Origin: Saccharothrix sp. HUAS TT1
Lineage (GTDB): Bacteria > Actinomycetota > Actinomycetes > Mycobacteriales > Pseudonocardiaceae
Assembly (NCBI RefSeq): GCF_040744945.1
Contig: NZ_CP160453.1
Location: forward strand, 1,302,001-1,366,000
DNA: 64,000 nt
Direction: 5' to 3'
The notes under the pieces are model-generated. The model was not told where the DNA came from. It was given only the letters and a program-made list of their open reading frames with translations, and made no database searches. The position numbers and the translations under genes were made by a program. The stretch's first letter is position 1, and each line of letters begins with the position of its first letter. Below, piece after piece: positions 46,105 to 57,404 of the stretch.

Positions 46105-47220
46105 ATGACGATCCCGGCCCCCATCCCGCCCGTCGACCTGAAGTTCCAGCACGCCGAAGTGGCCGACGAGGTCGCCGAGGGCTGGGCCGCGGTGCTCGCC
46201 AGGACCGCGTTCGTCGGCGGTCCCGCCGTCGGCGAGTTCGAGCGCGCGTACGCCGAGTACAGCGACGTCGCGCACTGCGTCGGCGTCGCGAACGGCACCG
46301 ACGCGCTGGAGCTGGCGCTGCGCGCGGTCGGCGTCGGCGTCGGCGACGAGTGCGTGGTGCCGACGAACTCGTTCATCGCGACCGCCGAGGCCGTGGCCCG
46401 CACGGGCGCGACGCCGGTGTTCGTGGACTGCGACCCGGACACCTACCTGATCGACACCAAGGCGGCGCTGTCGGCGTTCACCGAGCGCACCAAGGCCGTG
46501 CTGCCGGTCCACCTCTACGGCCAGATGGCGCCGGTCGAGGAGCTGAAGGCGGCGTGCGACGAGCAGGGCGTGTTCCTGGTCGAGGACGCGGCCCAGTCGC
46601 AGGGCGCGCGGCGCAACGGCGCGGCGTCCGGCTCGCTCGGCCACCTCGCGGGCACCAGCTTCTACCCCGGCAAGAACCTCGGCGCCTACGGTGACGCGGG
46701 CGCGGTGACCACGCAGGACGAGGAGCTGGCCAACCGGGTCCGGCTGCTGAGCCAGCACGGCTCGCAGCAGAAGTACGTGCACAGCACGCTGGGCTTCAAC
46801 AGCAGGCTGGACACGCTGCAGGCCGTGGTGCTGCACGCCAAGCTGCGCCGGCTGGAGGCGTGGAACGGGCTGCGCGTCGCCGCCGCCGAGCACTACGCCG
46901 AGCTGCTGGCAGGCGTCGAGGGCGTGGTGGCGCCGAGGACGCTCGACGGCAACGACCACGTGTGGCACCTGTACGTGGTGCGGGTCGCCGAGCGCGACCG
47001 GGTGCTCAAGCACCTCCAGGACAACGGCGTCGGCGGCGCGATCCACTACCCCACGCCGATCCACCTGACCGCGCCGTTCGCCTCGGACGCGCACGGCGTC
47101 GGCTCGTTCCCGAACGCCGAGCGGGTCGCGGGCGAGATCCTGAGCCTGCCGATGTTCCCCGGCATCACCCGCGCCCAGCAGGAGCGGGTGGTCGAGGTGC
47201 TGGCCGAGGCCGTCCGTTGA
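46105..47220 (+). CDS. DegT/DnrJ/EryC1/StrS aminotransferase, second copy (WbpE-like)
   Basis: 371 residues from ATG 46105 (GAGGA upstream). PLP lysine in TSFYPGKNLGAYGDAG, plus VANGTDALELAL, EDAAQSQGA and QHGSQQKYVHSTLGFNSRLD. This pattern is close to WbpE/WlbC, which aminates UDP-3-keto-GlcNAcA. Together with the WbpB-like gene and the WbpD-like gene it makes a plausible route to a 2,3-diacetamido uronic acid. Four bp after the acetyltransferase. Confidence 0.9.
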   Translation: MTIPAPIPPVDLKFQHAEVADEVAEGWAAVLARTAFVGGPAVGEFERAYAEYSDVAHCVGVANGTDALELALRAVGVGVGDECVVPTNSFIATAEAVARTGATPVFVDCDPDTYLIDTKAALSAFTERTKAVLPVHLYGQMAPVEELKAACDEQGVFLVEDAAQSQGARRNGAASGSLGHLAGTSFYPGKNLGAYGDAGAVTTQDEELANRVRLLSQHGSQQKYVHSTLGFNSRLDTLQAVVLHAKLRRLEAWNGLRVAAAEHYAELLAGVEGVVAPRTLDGNDHVWHLYVVRVAERDRVLKHLQDNGVGGAIHYPTPIHLTAPFASDAHGVGSFPNAERVAGEILSLPMFPGITRAQQERVVEVLAEAVR

Positions 47221-47792
47221 GCGGGGTCTTCGTCCACCCGATGGGCCTGTGCGAGAGCGACACCGTCGGCGCGGGCACCCGCGTCTGGGCGTTCGCGCAC
47301 GTGCTCAAGGGCGCGAAGGTCGGCCGGGACTGCAACATCTGCGACGGCGCGTTCGTCGAGAACGAGGCCGTGCTCGGCGACAACGTCACGGTGAAGAACA
47401 ACGTCCTCGTGTACAACGGCGTCACGTGCGAGGACAACGTCTTCCTCGGGCCCAACGCGGTGTTCACCAACGACATGCGGCCGCGGGCGCACCAGAAGCT
47501 CGGCGGCGACCAGCTGCTGCCGACGCTGGTGCGCGAGGGCGCGACCCTGGGCGCGGGCGTGGTCGTCGTGTGCGGCACGACGATCGGCCGCAACGCGTTC
47601 GTCGGCGCGGGCTCGGTGGTCGCGCGGGACGTGCCCGCGCACGCGTTCGTGGTGGGCAACCCCGCCAGGCAGAAGGGCTGGGTGTGCCGCTGCGCGACCC
47701 GGCTGGACGACGACCTGCGCTGTCCCGCGTGCGGCGCCGAGCACGAGCCGGACGGCGCCGGGCTCGCGGCGAAGCCCGCGGTCACCGGTTAG
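47217..47792 (+). CDS. WbpD-like hexapeptide N-acetyltransferase
   Basis: 191 residues. The TTG at 47217 overlaps the aminotransferase stop (TTGA) and gives the family N-terminus FVHPMGLCESDTVGAGTRVW; the next ATG (47232) would delete the first coil. Left-handed beta-helix repeats with NVTVKNNVLVYNGVTCEDNV and FTNDMRPRA are diagnostic of UDP-2-acetamido-3-amino-glucuronate acetyltransferases. A C-terminal zinc ribbon (CRCATRLDDDLRCPACG) is also typical of some members. Last gene of the operon. Confidence 0.9.
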   Translation: MSGVFVHPMGLCESDTVGAGTRVWAFAHVLKGAKVGRDCNICDGAFVENEAVLGDNVTVKNNVLVYNGVTCEDNVFLGPNAVFTNDMRPRAHQKLGGDQLLPTLVREGATLGAGVVVVCGTTIGRNAFVGAGSVVARDVPAHAFVVGNPARQKGWVCRCATRLDDDLRCPACGAEHEPDGAGLAAKPAVTG

Positions 47793-47797
47793 GCGGC

Positions 47798-47822
47798 GTC
47801 GGGGGGACGTCCTCCCCCCGAC
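47798..47822. terminator. Terminator of the amino-sugar operon
   Basis: A 10-bp perfect stem (GTCGGGGGGA / TCCCCCCGAC) with a 5-nt loop, 6 bp past the last stop codon. Confidence 0.75.
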
Positions 47823-47880
47823 GTCCTCCCCCGGCGTGCTCCACCCCCACAGACCGCTCCCTCCACCCGGGATGGCACCC

Positions 47881-49365
47881 ATGTCCAGCCGTAGCCTCTG
47901 GCTCCTCGCCTTCGTCGGGTTCTGCCTGCTGCACGCGGGCTGGGCCCTGGCCGCACCGTACGACGGACCGCCGGACGAGCAGGCGCACGTGCACCGCGCC
48001 GCCGGCGTGATGAACGGCGAGATCGTGGCCAGGGAGGCGCCCCGGGGCGCCTACCAGGACGTGCCGCTGAGCCTGGACACCGGGCTGTGCTTCCCGCAGA
48101 AGGTGACCGTGGCGGCGGACTGCTCCCGGCAGCCGGGCGGTGACGAGGACACCGAGAAGACGGTCGGCACCACCGCCGGGCGCTACAACCCGGTCTACTA
48201 CCTGGTCACCGCGTGGCCGGTCGGCGTCTGGCCGAACTGGCACGGCATCGTCCTGTCCCGGCTGCTCAACGGCGCGGCCATGGCGGCGCTGCTGGCGTGC
48301 GCGGTGGTGGTGGCGGCCCGCTGGACCAGGCACCGGGCGATGGTCGCGGGCGTGGTGGTCGCGGCCACGCCGATGATCGCCCACCTCGGCGGCGCGGTGA
48401 ACCCGAACGGGGTGGAGATCGCGGCCGGCGTCTCGCTGTTCGCCGCGCTGGTGGCGGTCGTGCACGAGCAGCGGCAGGGCGTGAACCGGGCCGCCGTGGC
48501 GCTGGCCGGCGTGTCCGCGGCCGTCATGGTCACGCCGCGCTTCATCGGGATCATGTGGCTGTTCGTCATCCTCGGCGTGGTGCTCGTGCCCTCGTCCCGG
48601 GCACGGCTGCGCGAGCTGGTGAAGTCGCCCGCGGTGCGCGGGTGGTCGGCGCTGGTCGTGGTGGCCGCGGTCGCCTCGGTCGCCTGGACGCTGCTGATCG
48701 GCACCGCCGACCTGAGCGGCGCGGACCGCGGGTGGGCGGTCAAGGACGTCCTCCGCGCCGCGTTCCTGGACACGTGGCCGAACATGGCCAACCAGATGGT
48801 CGGCGTCATGGGCTGGGCCGAGACCCTGATGCCGCGGCTGGTCTACGTGGTGTGGTTCATGGCCGTCGGCCTGCTGCTGCTGGGCGGGTTCGCGTTCGGC
48901 GGCCGGGTGGACAAGTGGCGCACGCTCGTCCTGTTCCTCGGCACGGCCGTGCCGCTCACCGCGATGGAGCTGATCACGGTGAACACGACCGGCTGGTTCA
49001 ACCAGGGCCGCTACTACCTCACCGGCGCGGTGGCGATCCCGATGCTGGGCGCGCTGATCATGGGCAAGCACGTGCTCACCGGCCCTCAGACGCGCACGAT
49101 GACCAGGATGCTGGCCGTGCTGCTGCTGCCGGTCCAGCTGGTCTGCCTGGCCTACACGATGACCCGCTGGCAGTCCGGGCTGCAGAGCGTCAACCCGTTC
49201 AACGGCAGCTGGATGCCGCCCTACGGCCCGCTGCTGCCGCTGGTCGCCGCGACGCTCGGCGTCCTCGTGCTGCTGGTCATGTACTGGCGGGCGTCGCGGG
49301 TCGAGGTCGGGGCCGGGCCGGAGCGCGAGCAGGCGCCCCAGGAGCTGGCGACCACCGCCGCCTGA
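47881..49365 (+). CDS. DUF2142 polytopic membrane protein
   Basis: 494 residues from ATG 47881 (alternatives 47872 and 47836). The first span is followed by APYDGPPDEQAHVHRAAG, an acidic extracytoplasmic motif typical of DUF2142 and other GT-C-like proteins. About ten further spans follow. Probably a polyprenyl-phosphate-sugar-dependent glycosyltransferase for an exported polymer; not proven for the family. Confidence 0.8.
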   Translation: MSSRSLWLLAFVGFCLLHAGWALAAPYDGPPDEQAHVHRAAGVMNGEIVAREAPRGAYQDVPLSLDTGLCFPQKVTVAADCSRQPGGDEDTEKTVGTTAGRYNPVYYLVTAWPVGVWPNWHGIVLSRLLNGAAMAALLACAVVVAARWTRHRAMVAGVVVAATPMIAHLGGAVNPNGVEIAAGVSLFAALVAVVHEQRQGVNRAAVALAGVSAAVMVTPRFIGIMWLFVILGVVLVPSSRARLRELVKSPAVRGWSALVVVAAVASVAWTLLIGTADLSGADRGWAVKDVLRAAFLDTWPNMANQMVGVMGWAETLMPRLVYVVWFMAVGLLLLGGFAFGGRVDKWRTLVLFLGTAVPLTAMELITVNTTGWFNQGRYYLTGAVAIPMLGALIMGKHVLTGPQTRTMTRMLAVLLLPVQLVCLAYTMTRWQSGLQSVNPFNGSWMPPYGPLLPLVAATLGVLVLLVMYWRASRVEVGAGPEREQAPQELATTAA

Positions 49366-49377
49366 GCACCGCGAACG

Positions 49378-49419
49378 GACGCGGGCCGCCGACACCGGGT
49401 GGTGTCGACGGCCCGCGTC
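49378..49419. terminator. Bidirectional terminator
   Basis: Arms GACGCGGGCCG and CGGCCCGCGTC with an inner CGACACC/GGTGTCG stem and one mismatch, between the convergent DUF2142 and methyltransferase genes. Confidence 0.8.
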
Positions 49420-49451
49420 GGCGTTCTGGGCAGCGCTGGTTCTCGGCAGCG

Positions 49452-50531
49452 CTAGTTCTTGGCCTTGCGCAGCTGCTTGGCCGCGACCCGGCCCAGCTGG
49501 TGCAGCACGATGCCCATGTTCGGCTGCTGCACCGACAGCGGGTCGCGCAGCTCGCGCGCCAGCTGCTCCTTCTCGTGGGTCAGCGCGGCGATGGCCTCGT
49601 CGCGGCGCGCCAGCTCGGCCCGCAGCTCCTCGATCTCGTGCCGCTGGCCGCTGATGGCCTCGGCCATCCGGTCGGCGTTGTCGGCCGCCGCGACCGCCTC
49701 GTACTGCATCCGCAGCACGTGCGTGTACAGCGCGATGCGGTTGTTCTCCAGCTTCGCGAGCAGCTTGGACGACGTGAACGGCTTGAGGCCGTTGAACACC
49801 TTCGCCGCGCCGGGCGAGCCCTTGCGGGCCATCACGCCCATGCCGAACACCGCGGGCACGATGTCGAACAGCCAGTCGTCGCCCGCCTCGGCGAGCACGT
49901 CCTCGATCGCGGTGAGCACGCCGTTGCGCTCGCCGCCCGCCTCCTCGGCCACGGTGAACGAGCCGAGGCCGACGAAGCCGGCCGGGGTCAGCTCGTCGTG
50001 CCAGATCGTCGGGCCGTCGTCGGAGTGCGGGTGGCGCTGGTCGTCGGCCAGCAGCGACGGCTCGTAGTACAGGTCGCGGCGCGACCACGGCCACAGCACG
50101 TCGTGGAACGCGATCACCGCGTCCGGCGCGTTGCGGGTGATCCAGGACAGCTCGCCGTGCAGCACCGCGTAGTTGTGGTCGCCGTCGAGCACGTACAGGT
50201 CGGCGGGCGGCAGGTCGGCGAGCACCGCGGGCGCGGGCTTCTCGACCAGCTCCAGCTTCGGGTTCTTCGCCAGCGTCGCGCGCAGCTCGTCGCTCGGGTA
50301 CGGGTCCACGCAGTAGACCCGCTCCGCGCCGAGCTCGGTGTAGATCGAGCTGACCTGGCCGGACTCGACGCCGACCTCGACCACGGTCTTGATCGGCCGG
50401 TGCGCGAACACGACCGTGAACATCTCGCGGAACACCGACATCGAGTGCAGCAGCAGCGGCTGCTGCCGGGCGGCCCTGGCCTGGGCGTGCGGGTCCTGCC
50501 TGCTGCCCGTCATCTCCGCGTCGACGTTCAC
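49452..50531 (-). CDS. SAM-dependent methyltransferase with C-terminal coiled coil
   Basis: 359 residues. Rossmann methyltransferase: VVEVGVESGQVSSIY (motif I, about 50-64), VYCVDPYP, DLYVLDGDHNY and AFHDVLWPWSRRDL. After residue ~260 there is a long coiled coil (EELRAELARRDEAIAALTHE) and a basic tail. The GTG start overlaps the stop of the COG5610 gene (GTGA), so both are one operon. Likely modifies a glycan or its lipid carrier (inference from neighbours). Confidence 0.78.
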   Translation of the reverse strand: MNVDAEMTGSRQDPHAQARAARQQPLLLHSMSVFREMFTVVFAHRPIKTVVEVGVESGQVSSIYTELGAERVYCVDPYPSDELRATLAKNPKLELVEKPAPAVLADLPPADLYVLDGDHNYAVLHGELSWITRNAPDAVIAFHDVLWPWSRRDLYYEPSLLADDQRHPHSDDGPTIWHDELTPAGFVGLGSFTVAEEAGGERNGVLTAIEDVLAEAGDDWLFDIVPAVFGMGVMARKGSPGAAKVFNGLKPFTSSKLLAKLENNRIALYTHVLRMQYEAVAAADNADRMAEAISGQRHEIEELRAELARRDEAIAALTHEKEQLARELRDPLSVQQPNMGIVLHQLGRVAAKQLRKAKN

Positions 50532-53176
50532 GTGTTGCCTCCCAGCTTCCGGATGGCGATCCGGACCGCACCCGCGGCGACACCCGTGGCGCCGCGGGTC
50601 CTGTACTCCTGCCGCAGGCGGCCCGAGATCCGCGCGATCCTACGGGCCGGCGGCAGGTGGCCGGAGAGGTGGGACAGCGACTGCGGCAGCACGGCGAACG
50701 CCACGGTCACCTGGCCCGAGGACACCAGCCCGCCGGCGAGCTGCGCGATGGGCAGCACCAGGGCCGAGTGCGTGTTGTCGAACTCGACCACGTTGCCGCC
50801 CAGCCAGCGGCAGTCCCGGTAGGTCATGCCCGCGAAGTCGTCCGCGGTCTCCCAGCGGATCGGGTGCTCCAGGCGCCTGCCGTTCGCGATCACCCGCGCC
50901 TCGATCCAGTCGACCCGCACGATCGCGGGCCGGCCGGGCAGCGCCAGCGTCAGGTCGACCGTGTCGTGGTGCTCGAACGTGAGCCGCGCGAACGACAGGC
51001 CGTTGTGGTTGATCCGGACCCGCTTGTTGTCGGCCTCGTGCCACTCGTCGTCCACCGTGCGGTAGCGCAGCCAGGTGTCGAACCGCTCGCCCGCGGGCTC
51101 GAACGCGGCCCGGTCCACCGCGCCGGAGGCCAGCGCGCGGGCCGCCGCGCCGAGGCCGGTGTCGGACGCGGCCAGCAGCGCGGGCCAGAACGAGTCGCGC
51201 ATGGACAGGTCGTCCAGGTCGCCCGGCGACAGGTACGGCAGCGCGGTGCTCAGGTCCTCGGGAACGATCTTGGTGACGACGGTGGAGCCGAAGTTGTCCT
51301 CGTGCACCCAGTTGCCGAACACCGCCGCCTCGTCGGCCGTGGGCGCCTTCAGGGCGCTGACCGCGATGTTCGCCAGCCGCGCGATGGCCGCCGGCGAGTC
51401 GGTGAGGTCGGCCCACGCGCCGTCGGCGTGGTCCACGTACCGGTTCCAGGTGCTCTGGAACGCCAGCACGCCCTCCTGGGCGGCCAGCCGCTCCGCGTTC
51501 TGCGACGGCGACTCCGACACCCGGCCGAGCACCGGCGAGCCGTCCGCGTCGAAGCCGACGAGCGACCCGCACAGCGCGTTCACGCACTGCTCGATCACCT
51601 CGGGGCTGCGCACGAGCGTCGCGGCGATGTCCCGCGGGTGCCCGGCCTGCGCCAGGTAGCCCTCGCAGCGCAACCCGGCCAGGTAGGCGCGGGCGGTGCG
51701 GTCGTCGGTGGCCAGGTACAGGCCCGACGGGGTCAGGTCGACGCCGACGATCTCCAGCACCTTCGCCAGCTGGTACTGGATGGTGCCGCCCCAGCCGAGG
51801 TCGACCAGGGTCAGGTCGGGGCCCTTCAGCGCGCCCGCGTCGGTCAGCGACTTGATCAGCCGCTCGCGGGCCGCGGTGACGGTCACCTTGAGCCGGTTGC
51901 GCAGGTGCGGCGTCTCGGTCAGCGCGAGCGCGACCCGCTCGGCGATGCCGCCGTTGTCGATCACCGTGTTCAGCTCGGCGGCCAGGCTCGGCACGTCGCC
52001 CGCGCGCAGGTGCAGCACGGACAGCAGCTCGCGGACGCTGAGCCGGTAGCCGCGGCGGATGAACTCGTGCACCGAGTCGGTGTCGAAGTCGGTCAGCCCG
52101 GCCAGCGAGGTGACGTGCCGGGACAGCCAGACCGGCTTGGCCGTGACGTCCCAGCCGCGGGCCCGGGCGGCGTTGTTGACCAGGGCGGACAGCAGCTCGC
52201 CCTCGCGCATCGGGCACCACAGCACCTTGGTGCCGGCGTCGTGCGCCTTGCGGGCCACCCACTCGGCGAAGCCGGTCAGCACCGGGCCGAGCACCGCGAC
52301 GCCGTAGCGCCACGCGGTGTCCTGGCTCGCGACCTTGCGCGGCTTGGCCGACTGGAGCGCCTTGGCGCGCAGGCTGGTGAGGCCGAAGTCGCCCTGGGCG
52401 TCGTCCAGGTTCGGCGCGTACGCCGCGAACGGCTCCGGGGTGTCGTCCTCGCGCTCCAGCACCTCGGTGTACCAGTCGTCCAGCCGCACGTAGTGCACGG
52501 TCCGCACGCCCAGCTCGGACGGCGTCTCGTGGTCGGCGACGAGGTTGTCGCCGACGTGCACGACCTGCTCGGGGCTGCGGCCGAGGTCGCGCAGCACGAT
52601 CTCGAACAGGCCGTTGGCCTTGTCCAGGCCGTGCTGGTGCGAGCGGAACACCCGCACGTCCCGCATGGAGCCCAGCTCGGGGCGGTCCAGCAGGTGCGCC
52701 AGGTGCTCCTCGGTGAAGTAGGTGTCCGACACCAGCACCACCGGCACGTCGTGCTTGTGGGCCATCCGGATCAGCTCGGCGATGTCGAGGTCGACCACCA
52801 GGAACTCGCGCTCGACGTCGATCTCGGCCTTGACGAACTCCTCCAGCCGGGAGGGGTCGAACACCTTCGCGGGCATGGCCCGCCAGATGTCGAACAGCGA
52901 GACCTCGGTGCCCAGCGCGTCGCGCCCGCGCCGCGCCTTGTCCTCCGCGGTGATCCGCATCCGCCGGAAGGTGGCGTCGGTGACCCACCCGGGCGCCATC
53001 CCGGCCGCGCGCAGGCGGGCGCCGAGGATGCCGAACACGTCCGCGGGGCGGGGCACCCGGCGCCAGAGGACGGTGTCGAAGATGTCGAGGGACAGCACCG
53101 CGCACGACCGGTCCGCCAGCATCCGGTGGACGTCTTCGAGCAGTGGGTGACGACCCGTGTCCGCGACCTCAGTCAT
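50528..53176 (-). CDS. COG5610-type HAD-family protein, multidomain
   Basis: 882 residues from ATG 53176. Residues ~20-260 are a HAD domain: LSLDIFDTVLWRR (nucleophile Asp and Asp+2 Phe-Asp), VVLVSDTYF (motif II) and VVHVGDNLVADHE (motif IV). A ~350-residue helical domain and a C-terminal beta-rich domain (LTLALPGRPAIVRVDWIEAR) follow. Such COG5610 proteins are common in surface-polysaccharide clusters, but their substrate is not established. Coupled to the methyltransferase downstream. Confidence 0.75.
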   Translation of the reverse strand: MTEVADTGRHPLLEDVHRMLADRSCAVLSLDIFDTVLWRRVPRPADVFGILGARLRAAGMAPGWVTDATFRRMRITAEDKARRGRDALGTEVSLFDIWRAMPAKVFDPSRLEEFVKAEIDVEREFLVVDLDIAELIRMAHKHDVPVVLVSDTYFTEEHLAHLLDRPELGSMRDVRVFRSHQHGLDKANGLFEIVLRDLGRSPEQVVHVGDNLVADHETPSELGVRTVHYVRLDDWYTEVLEREDDTPEPFAAYAPNLDDAQGDFGLTSLRAKALQSAKPRKVASQDTAWRYGVAVLGPVLTGFAEWVARKAHDAGTKVLWCPMREGELLSALVNNAARARGWDVTAKPVWLSRHVTSLAGLTDFDTDSVHEFIRRGYRLSVRELLSVLHLRAGDVPSLAAELNTVIDNGGIAERVALALTETPHLRNRLKVTVTAARERLIKSLTDAGALKGPDLTLVDLGWGGTIQYQLAKVLEIVGVDLTPSGLYLATDDRTARAYLAGLRCEGYLAQAGHPRDIAATLVRSPEVIEQCVNALCGSLVGFDADGSPVLGRVSESPSQNAERLAAQEGVLAFQSTWNRYVDHADGAWADLTDSPAAIARLANIAVSALKAPTADEAAVFGNWVHEDNFGSTVVTKIVPEDLSTALPYLSPGDLDDLSMRDSFWPALLAASDTGLGAAARALASGAVDRAAFEPAGERFDTWLRYRTVDDEWHEADNKRVRINHNGLSFARLTFEHHDTVDLTLALPGRPAIVRVDWIEARVIANGRRLEHPIRWETADDFAGMTYRDCRWLGGNVVEFDNTHSALVLPIAQLAGGLVSSGQVTVAFAVLPQSLSHLSGHLPPARRIARISGRLRQEYRTRGATGVAAGAVRIAIRKLGGNT

Positions 53177-53264
53177 TAGTCTTCTTTCCCGCTCCGCGGC
53201 CGTGATGGCCGCATCACCATACCGGGGGACCCACTTCCGGGGTTCCCCTCTCGGACGTCTTGTC

Positions 53265-55104
<1,840 letters not shown>

Positions 55105-55152
55105 ACCCCCATCGTGCACTCCCCGGGGACGTTCTCGGCTAACGTCGCCGGG

Positions 55153-56028
55153 GTGCGCACTGGGATTGTGATCCTGCCCGAACACCGCTGGTGGATGGCT
55201 GAACACAAGTGGAAGGCCGCCGAGGAGTACGGCTTCCACCACGCCTGGACCTACGACCACATGGGCTGGCGGTCGCTGGTCGACGGGCCGTGGTTCGGGG
55301 CCGTTCCCACGCTGGCAGCAGCGGCTTCGGCGACCACCAAGATCCGGCTCGGCACGCTGGTCGCGTCGCCGAACTTCCGCCACCCGGTGCCGTTCGCCCG
55401 CGACCTGCTCGCCCTGGACGACGTCTCCGACGGCCGCTTCACGCTCGGTGTCGGCGCCGGCGGTATGGGATACGACACAGAGGTGATGGGCACCACTCCC
55501 CCGCGCAGCAGGCAGCGGCGGTTCGAGGAGTTCGTGGCCGCGCTGGACATGCTGCTGGCGCAGGAGCGCACCACGTTCGACGGCGAGTACTACCAGGTCA
55601 GGGACGCCCGCAGCGCGCCCGGCTGCGTGCAGCGGCCCAGGCTGCCGTTCGTGGTGGCGGCGAACGGGCCGAAGGCGATGGCGGTCGCGGCCCGGTACGG
55701 CACCGGCTGGGTCACCACCGGGCCGGAGACCGACGACGAGGCGGCCTGGTGGGAGGGCGTCGCCCGGATGACCGCGCGGTTCCGCGAGGTGCTGGAGGGC
55801 ATCGGCCGGGCCAAGGGGTCGATCGACTTCCACCTCAACGCCGACTCGTGCCCGGTGTACTCGCTGACCAGCGTCGAGCACTTCCGGGACGTGGCCGGCC
55901 GGGCGCGGGCGCTCGGGTTCACCGACCTGGTCGTGCACTGGCCGCGCGCCGACGGCGTGTACGCGGGCAGCGAGGCGGTGCTGGAGCAGGTGGCGGCCGA
56001 CGTGCTGCCGGAGTTGGTCGGCAGCTAG
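55153..56028 (+). CDS. LLM-class (F420-dependent-like) oxidoreductase
   Basis: 291 residues from GTG 55153. Bacterial luciferase-like TIM barrel: TGIVILPEHRW, WTYDHMGWRSL, LGTLVASPNFRHPVPFARDL and FTLGVGAGG. Members usually use F420 in actinobacteria, FMN in others. Substrate unknown. Followed after 10 bp by lhgO. Confidence 0.88.
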   Translation: MRTGIVILPEHRWWMAEHKWKAAEEYGFHHAWTYDHMGWRSLVDGPWFGAVPTLAAAASATTKIRLGTLVASPNFRHPVPFARDLLALDDVSDGRFTLGVGAGGMGYDTEVMGTTPPRSRQRRFEEFVAALDMLLAQERTTFDGEYYQVRDARSAPGCVQRPRLPFVVAANGPKAMAVAARYGTGWVTTGPETDDEAAWWEGVARMTARFREVLEGIGRAKGSIDFHLNADSCPVYSLTSVEHFRDVAGRARALGFTDLVVHWPRADGVYAGSEAVLEQVAADVLPELVGS

Positions 56029-56038
56029 CGTTCCCGCC

Positions 56039-57226
56039 GTGCGACGAGTTGTGGTGATCGGTGGCGGGATCGTGGGCCTGGCGACCGCGCGCGAGCTGGC
56101 GCGGCGCGGGCACGACGTGGTTGTGCTGGAGAAGGAGCCGCGCTGGGCGGCCCACCAGACCGGGCACAACAGCAACGTCGTGCACGCGGGGCTGTACTAC
56201 AAGCCGGGCTCGCTGAAGGCGCGGATGTCGGTGGCGGGCAACGCCTCGATCGTCGCCTACGCCAAGGACAACGGCGTGCCGGTGGAGGTGTGCGGCAAGC
56301 TCGTCGTCGCCACCTCGGCCGAGGAGGTGCCGCGCCTGGAGGCGCTGGCCGCGCGGGCCGAGGCGAACGGGGTGCCGGCGCGCCGGATCGGCGTGGACGA
56401 GGCCCGCGAGTACGAGCCCGAGGTCGCGACGGTGGCGGCGCTGCGGGTGGAGAGCACCGGCATCATCGACTTCCCGGCCGTGTGCGAGGCGCTGGTGCGC
56501 GACCTGGACGGCCACGACCTGCGGCTGGGCACGTCCGCGCTGGCGATCCGGCGGGCGTTGAGCGGCGGCGGGGTCGAGGTGGCCACCGAGGGCGGGGTGG
56601 TGCGGGCGGACGCGCTGGTGAACTGCGCGGGCCTGCACAGCGACCGGGTGGCGCGGCTGGCGGGCGTGGCGCCGTCGGCGACGATCGTGCCGTTCCGCGG
56701 GGAGTACTACGAGCTGCGGGACGACCGGCGGCACCTGGTGCGCGGGCTGATCTACCCGGTGCCGGACCCGGAGCTGCCGTTCCTCGGGGTGCACCTGACC
56801 CGGATGCTGGACGGGAGCGTGCACGCGGGGCCGAACGCCGTGCTCGCGCTGCGGCGCGAGGGGTACCGGTGGCGTGACTTCTCGGCGGCGGACGTGCTCG
56901 ACGTGGCCCGGTTCCCGGGCACGTGGCGGCTGGCGCGGCGGTTCGCCCGGACGGGGGCCGAGGAGGTGCTGCGGTCGCTGTCGCGCAAGCGGTTCGCGGC
57001 GAGCCTGGCGCGGCTGGTGCCCGCGATCCGGGAGGACGACCTGGTGAAGGCCGGGGCGGGCGTGCGGGCGCAGGCCATGCGGGCCGACGGCTCGCTGGTG
57101 GACGACTTCCTGATCGACACCGCGCCGCGGCAGGTGCACGTGCTCAACGCACCCTCACCCGCCGCGACGTCGGCGTTGGAGATCGGCCGGCACGTGGCCG
57201 GCGAGGTCGAGCTCAGCTGGACCTGA
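56039..57226 (+). CDS. lhgO: L-2-hydroxyglutarate oxidase
   Basis: 395 residues from GTG 56039. FAD-binding VVVIGGGIVGLATARELARRG, then VVLEKEP, the HQTGHNSNVVHAGLYY segment characteristic of the LhgO family, and C-terminal MRADGSLVDDF. It oxidises L-2-hydroxyglutarate to 2-oxoglutarate and passes electrons to the quinone pool. Its 3' end overlaps the convergent DUF397 gene by 14 bp. Confidence 0.9.
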   Translation: MRRVVVIGGGIVGLATARELARRGHDVVVLEKEPRWAAHQTGHNSNVVHAGLYYKPGSLKARMSVAGNASIVAYAKDNGVPVEVCGKLVVATSAEEVPRLEALAARAEANGVPARRIGVDEAREYEPEVATVAALRVESTGIIDFPAVCEALVRDLDGHDLRLGTSALAIRRALSGGGVEVATEGGVVRADALVNCAGLHSDRVARLAGVAPSATIVPFRGEYYELRDDRRHLVRGLIYPVPDPELPFLGVHLTRMLDGSVHAGPNAVLALRREGYRWRDFSAADVLDVARFPGTWRLARRFARTGAEEVLRSLSRKRFAASLARLVPAIREDDLVKAGAGVRAQAMRADGSLVDDFLIDTAPRQVHVLNAPSPAATSALEIGRHVAGEVELSWT

Positions 57227-57404
57227 GGACGTGCAGGAACGCGGTGAACGCGGTCCTGCTGAAGTCCAGCACGTCGCCGCCGGGGTTCTTGGTGTCCAAG
57301 ACCCCGGCCCGCTCCCCGACCGCCACCCCGACGCAGGCGTTGGCGGTGTTGCTGGCACTCGAAGTGACGAACACCCGTCCGTCACGGACCAGTCGCTTCT
57401 TCAT
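57213..57404 (-). CDS. DUF397 domain protein
   Basis: 63 residues from ATG 57404. The DUF397 pattern is clear: VFVTSSASNTANACVGVAV, an acidic/hydrophobic middle and LDFSRTAFTAFLHVL. ATGA overlap with the XRE/DUF5753 gene. In Streptomyces such pairs (WhiJ- and AbaA-like, or toxin-antitoxin-like) act together in developmental control. Confidence 0.9.
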   Translation of the reverse strand: MKKRLVRDGRVFVTSSASNTANACVGVAVGERAGVLDTKNPGGDVLDFSRTAFTAFLHVLRSS

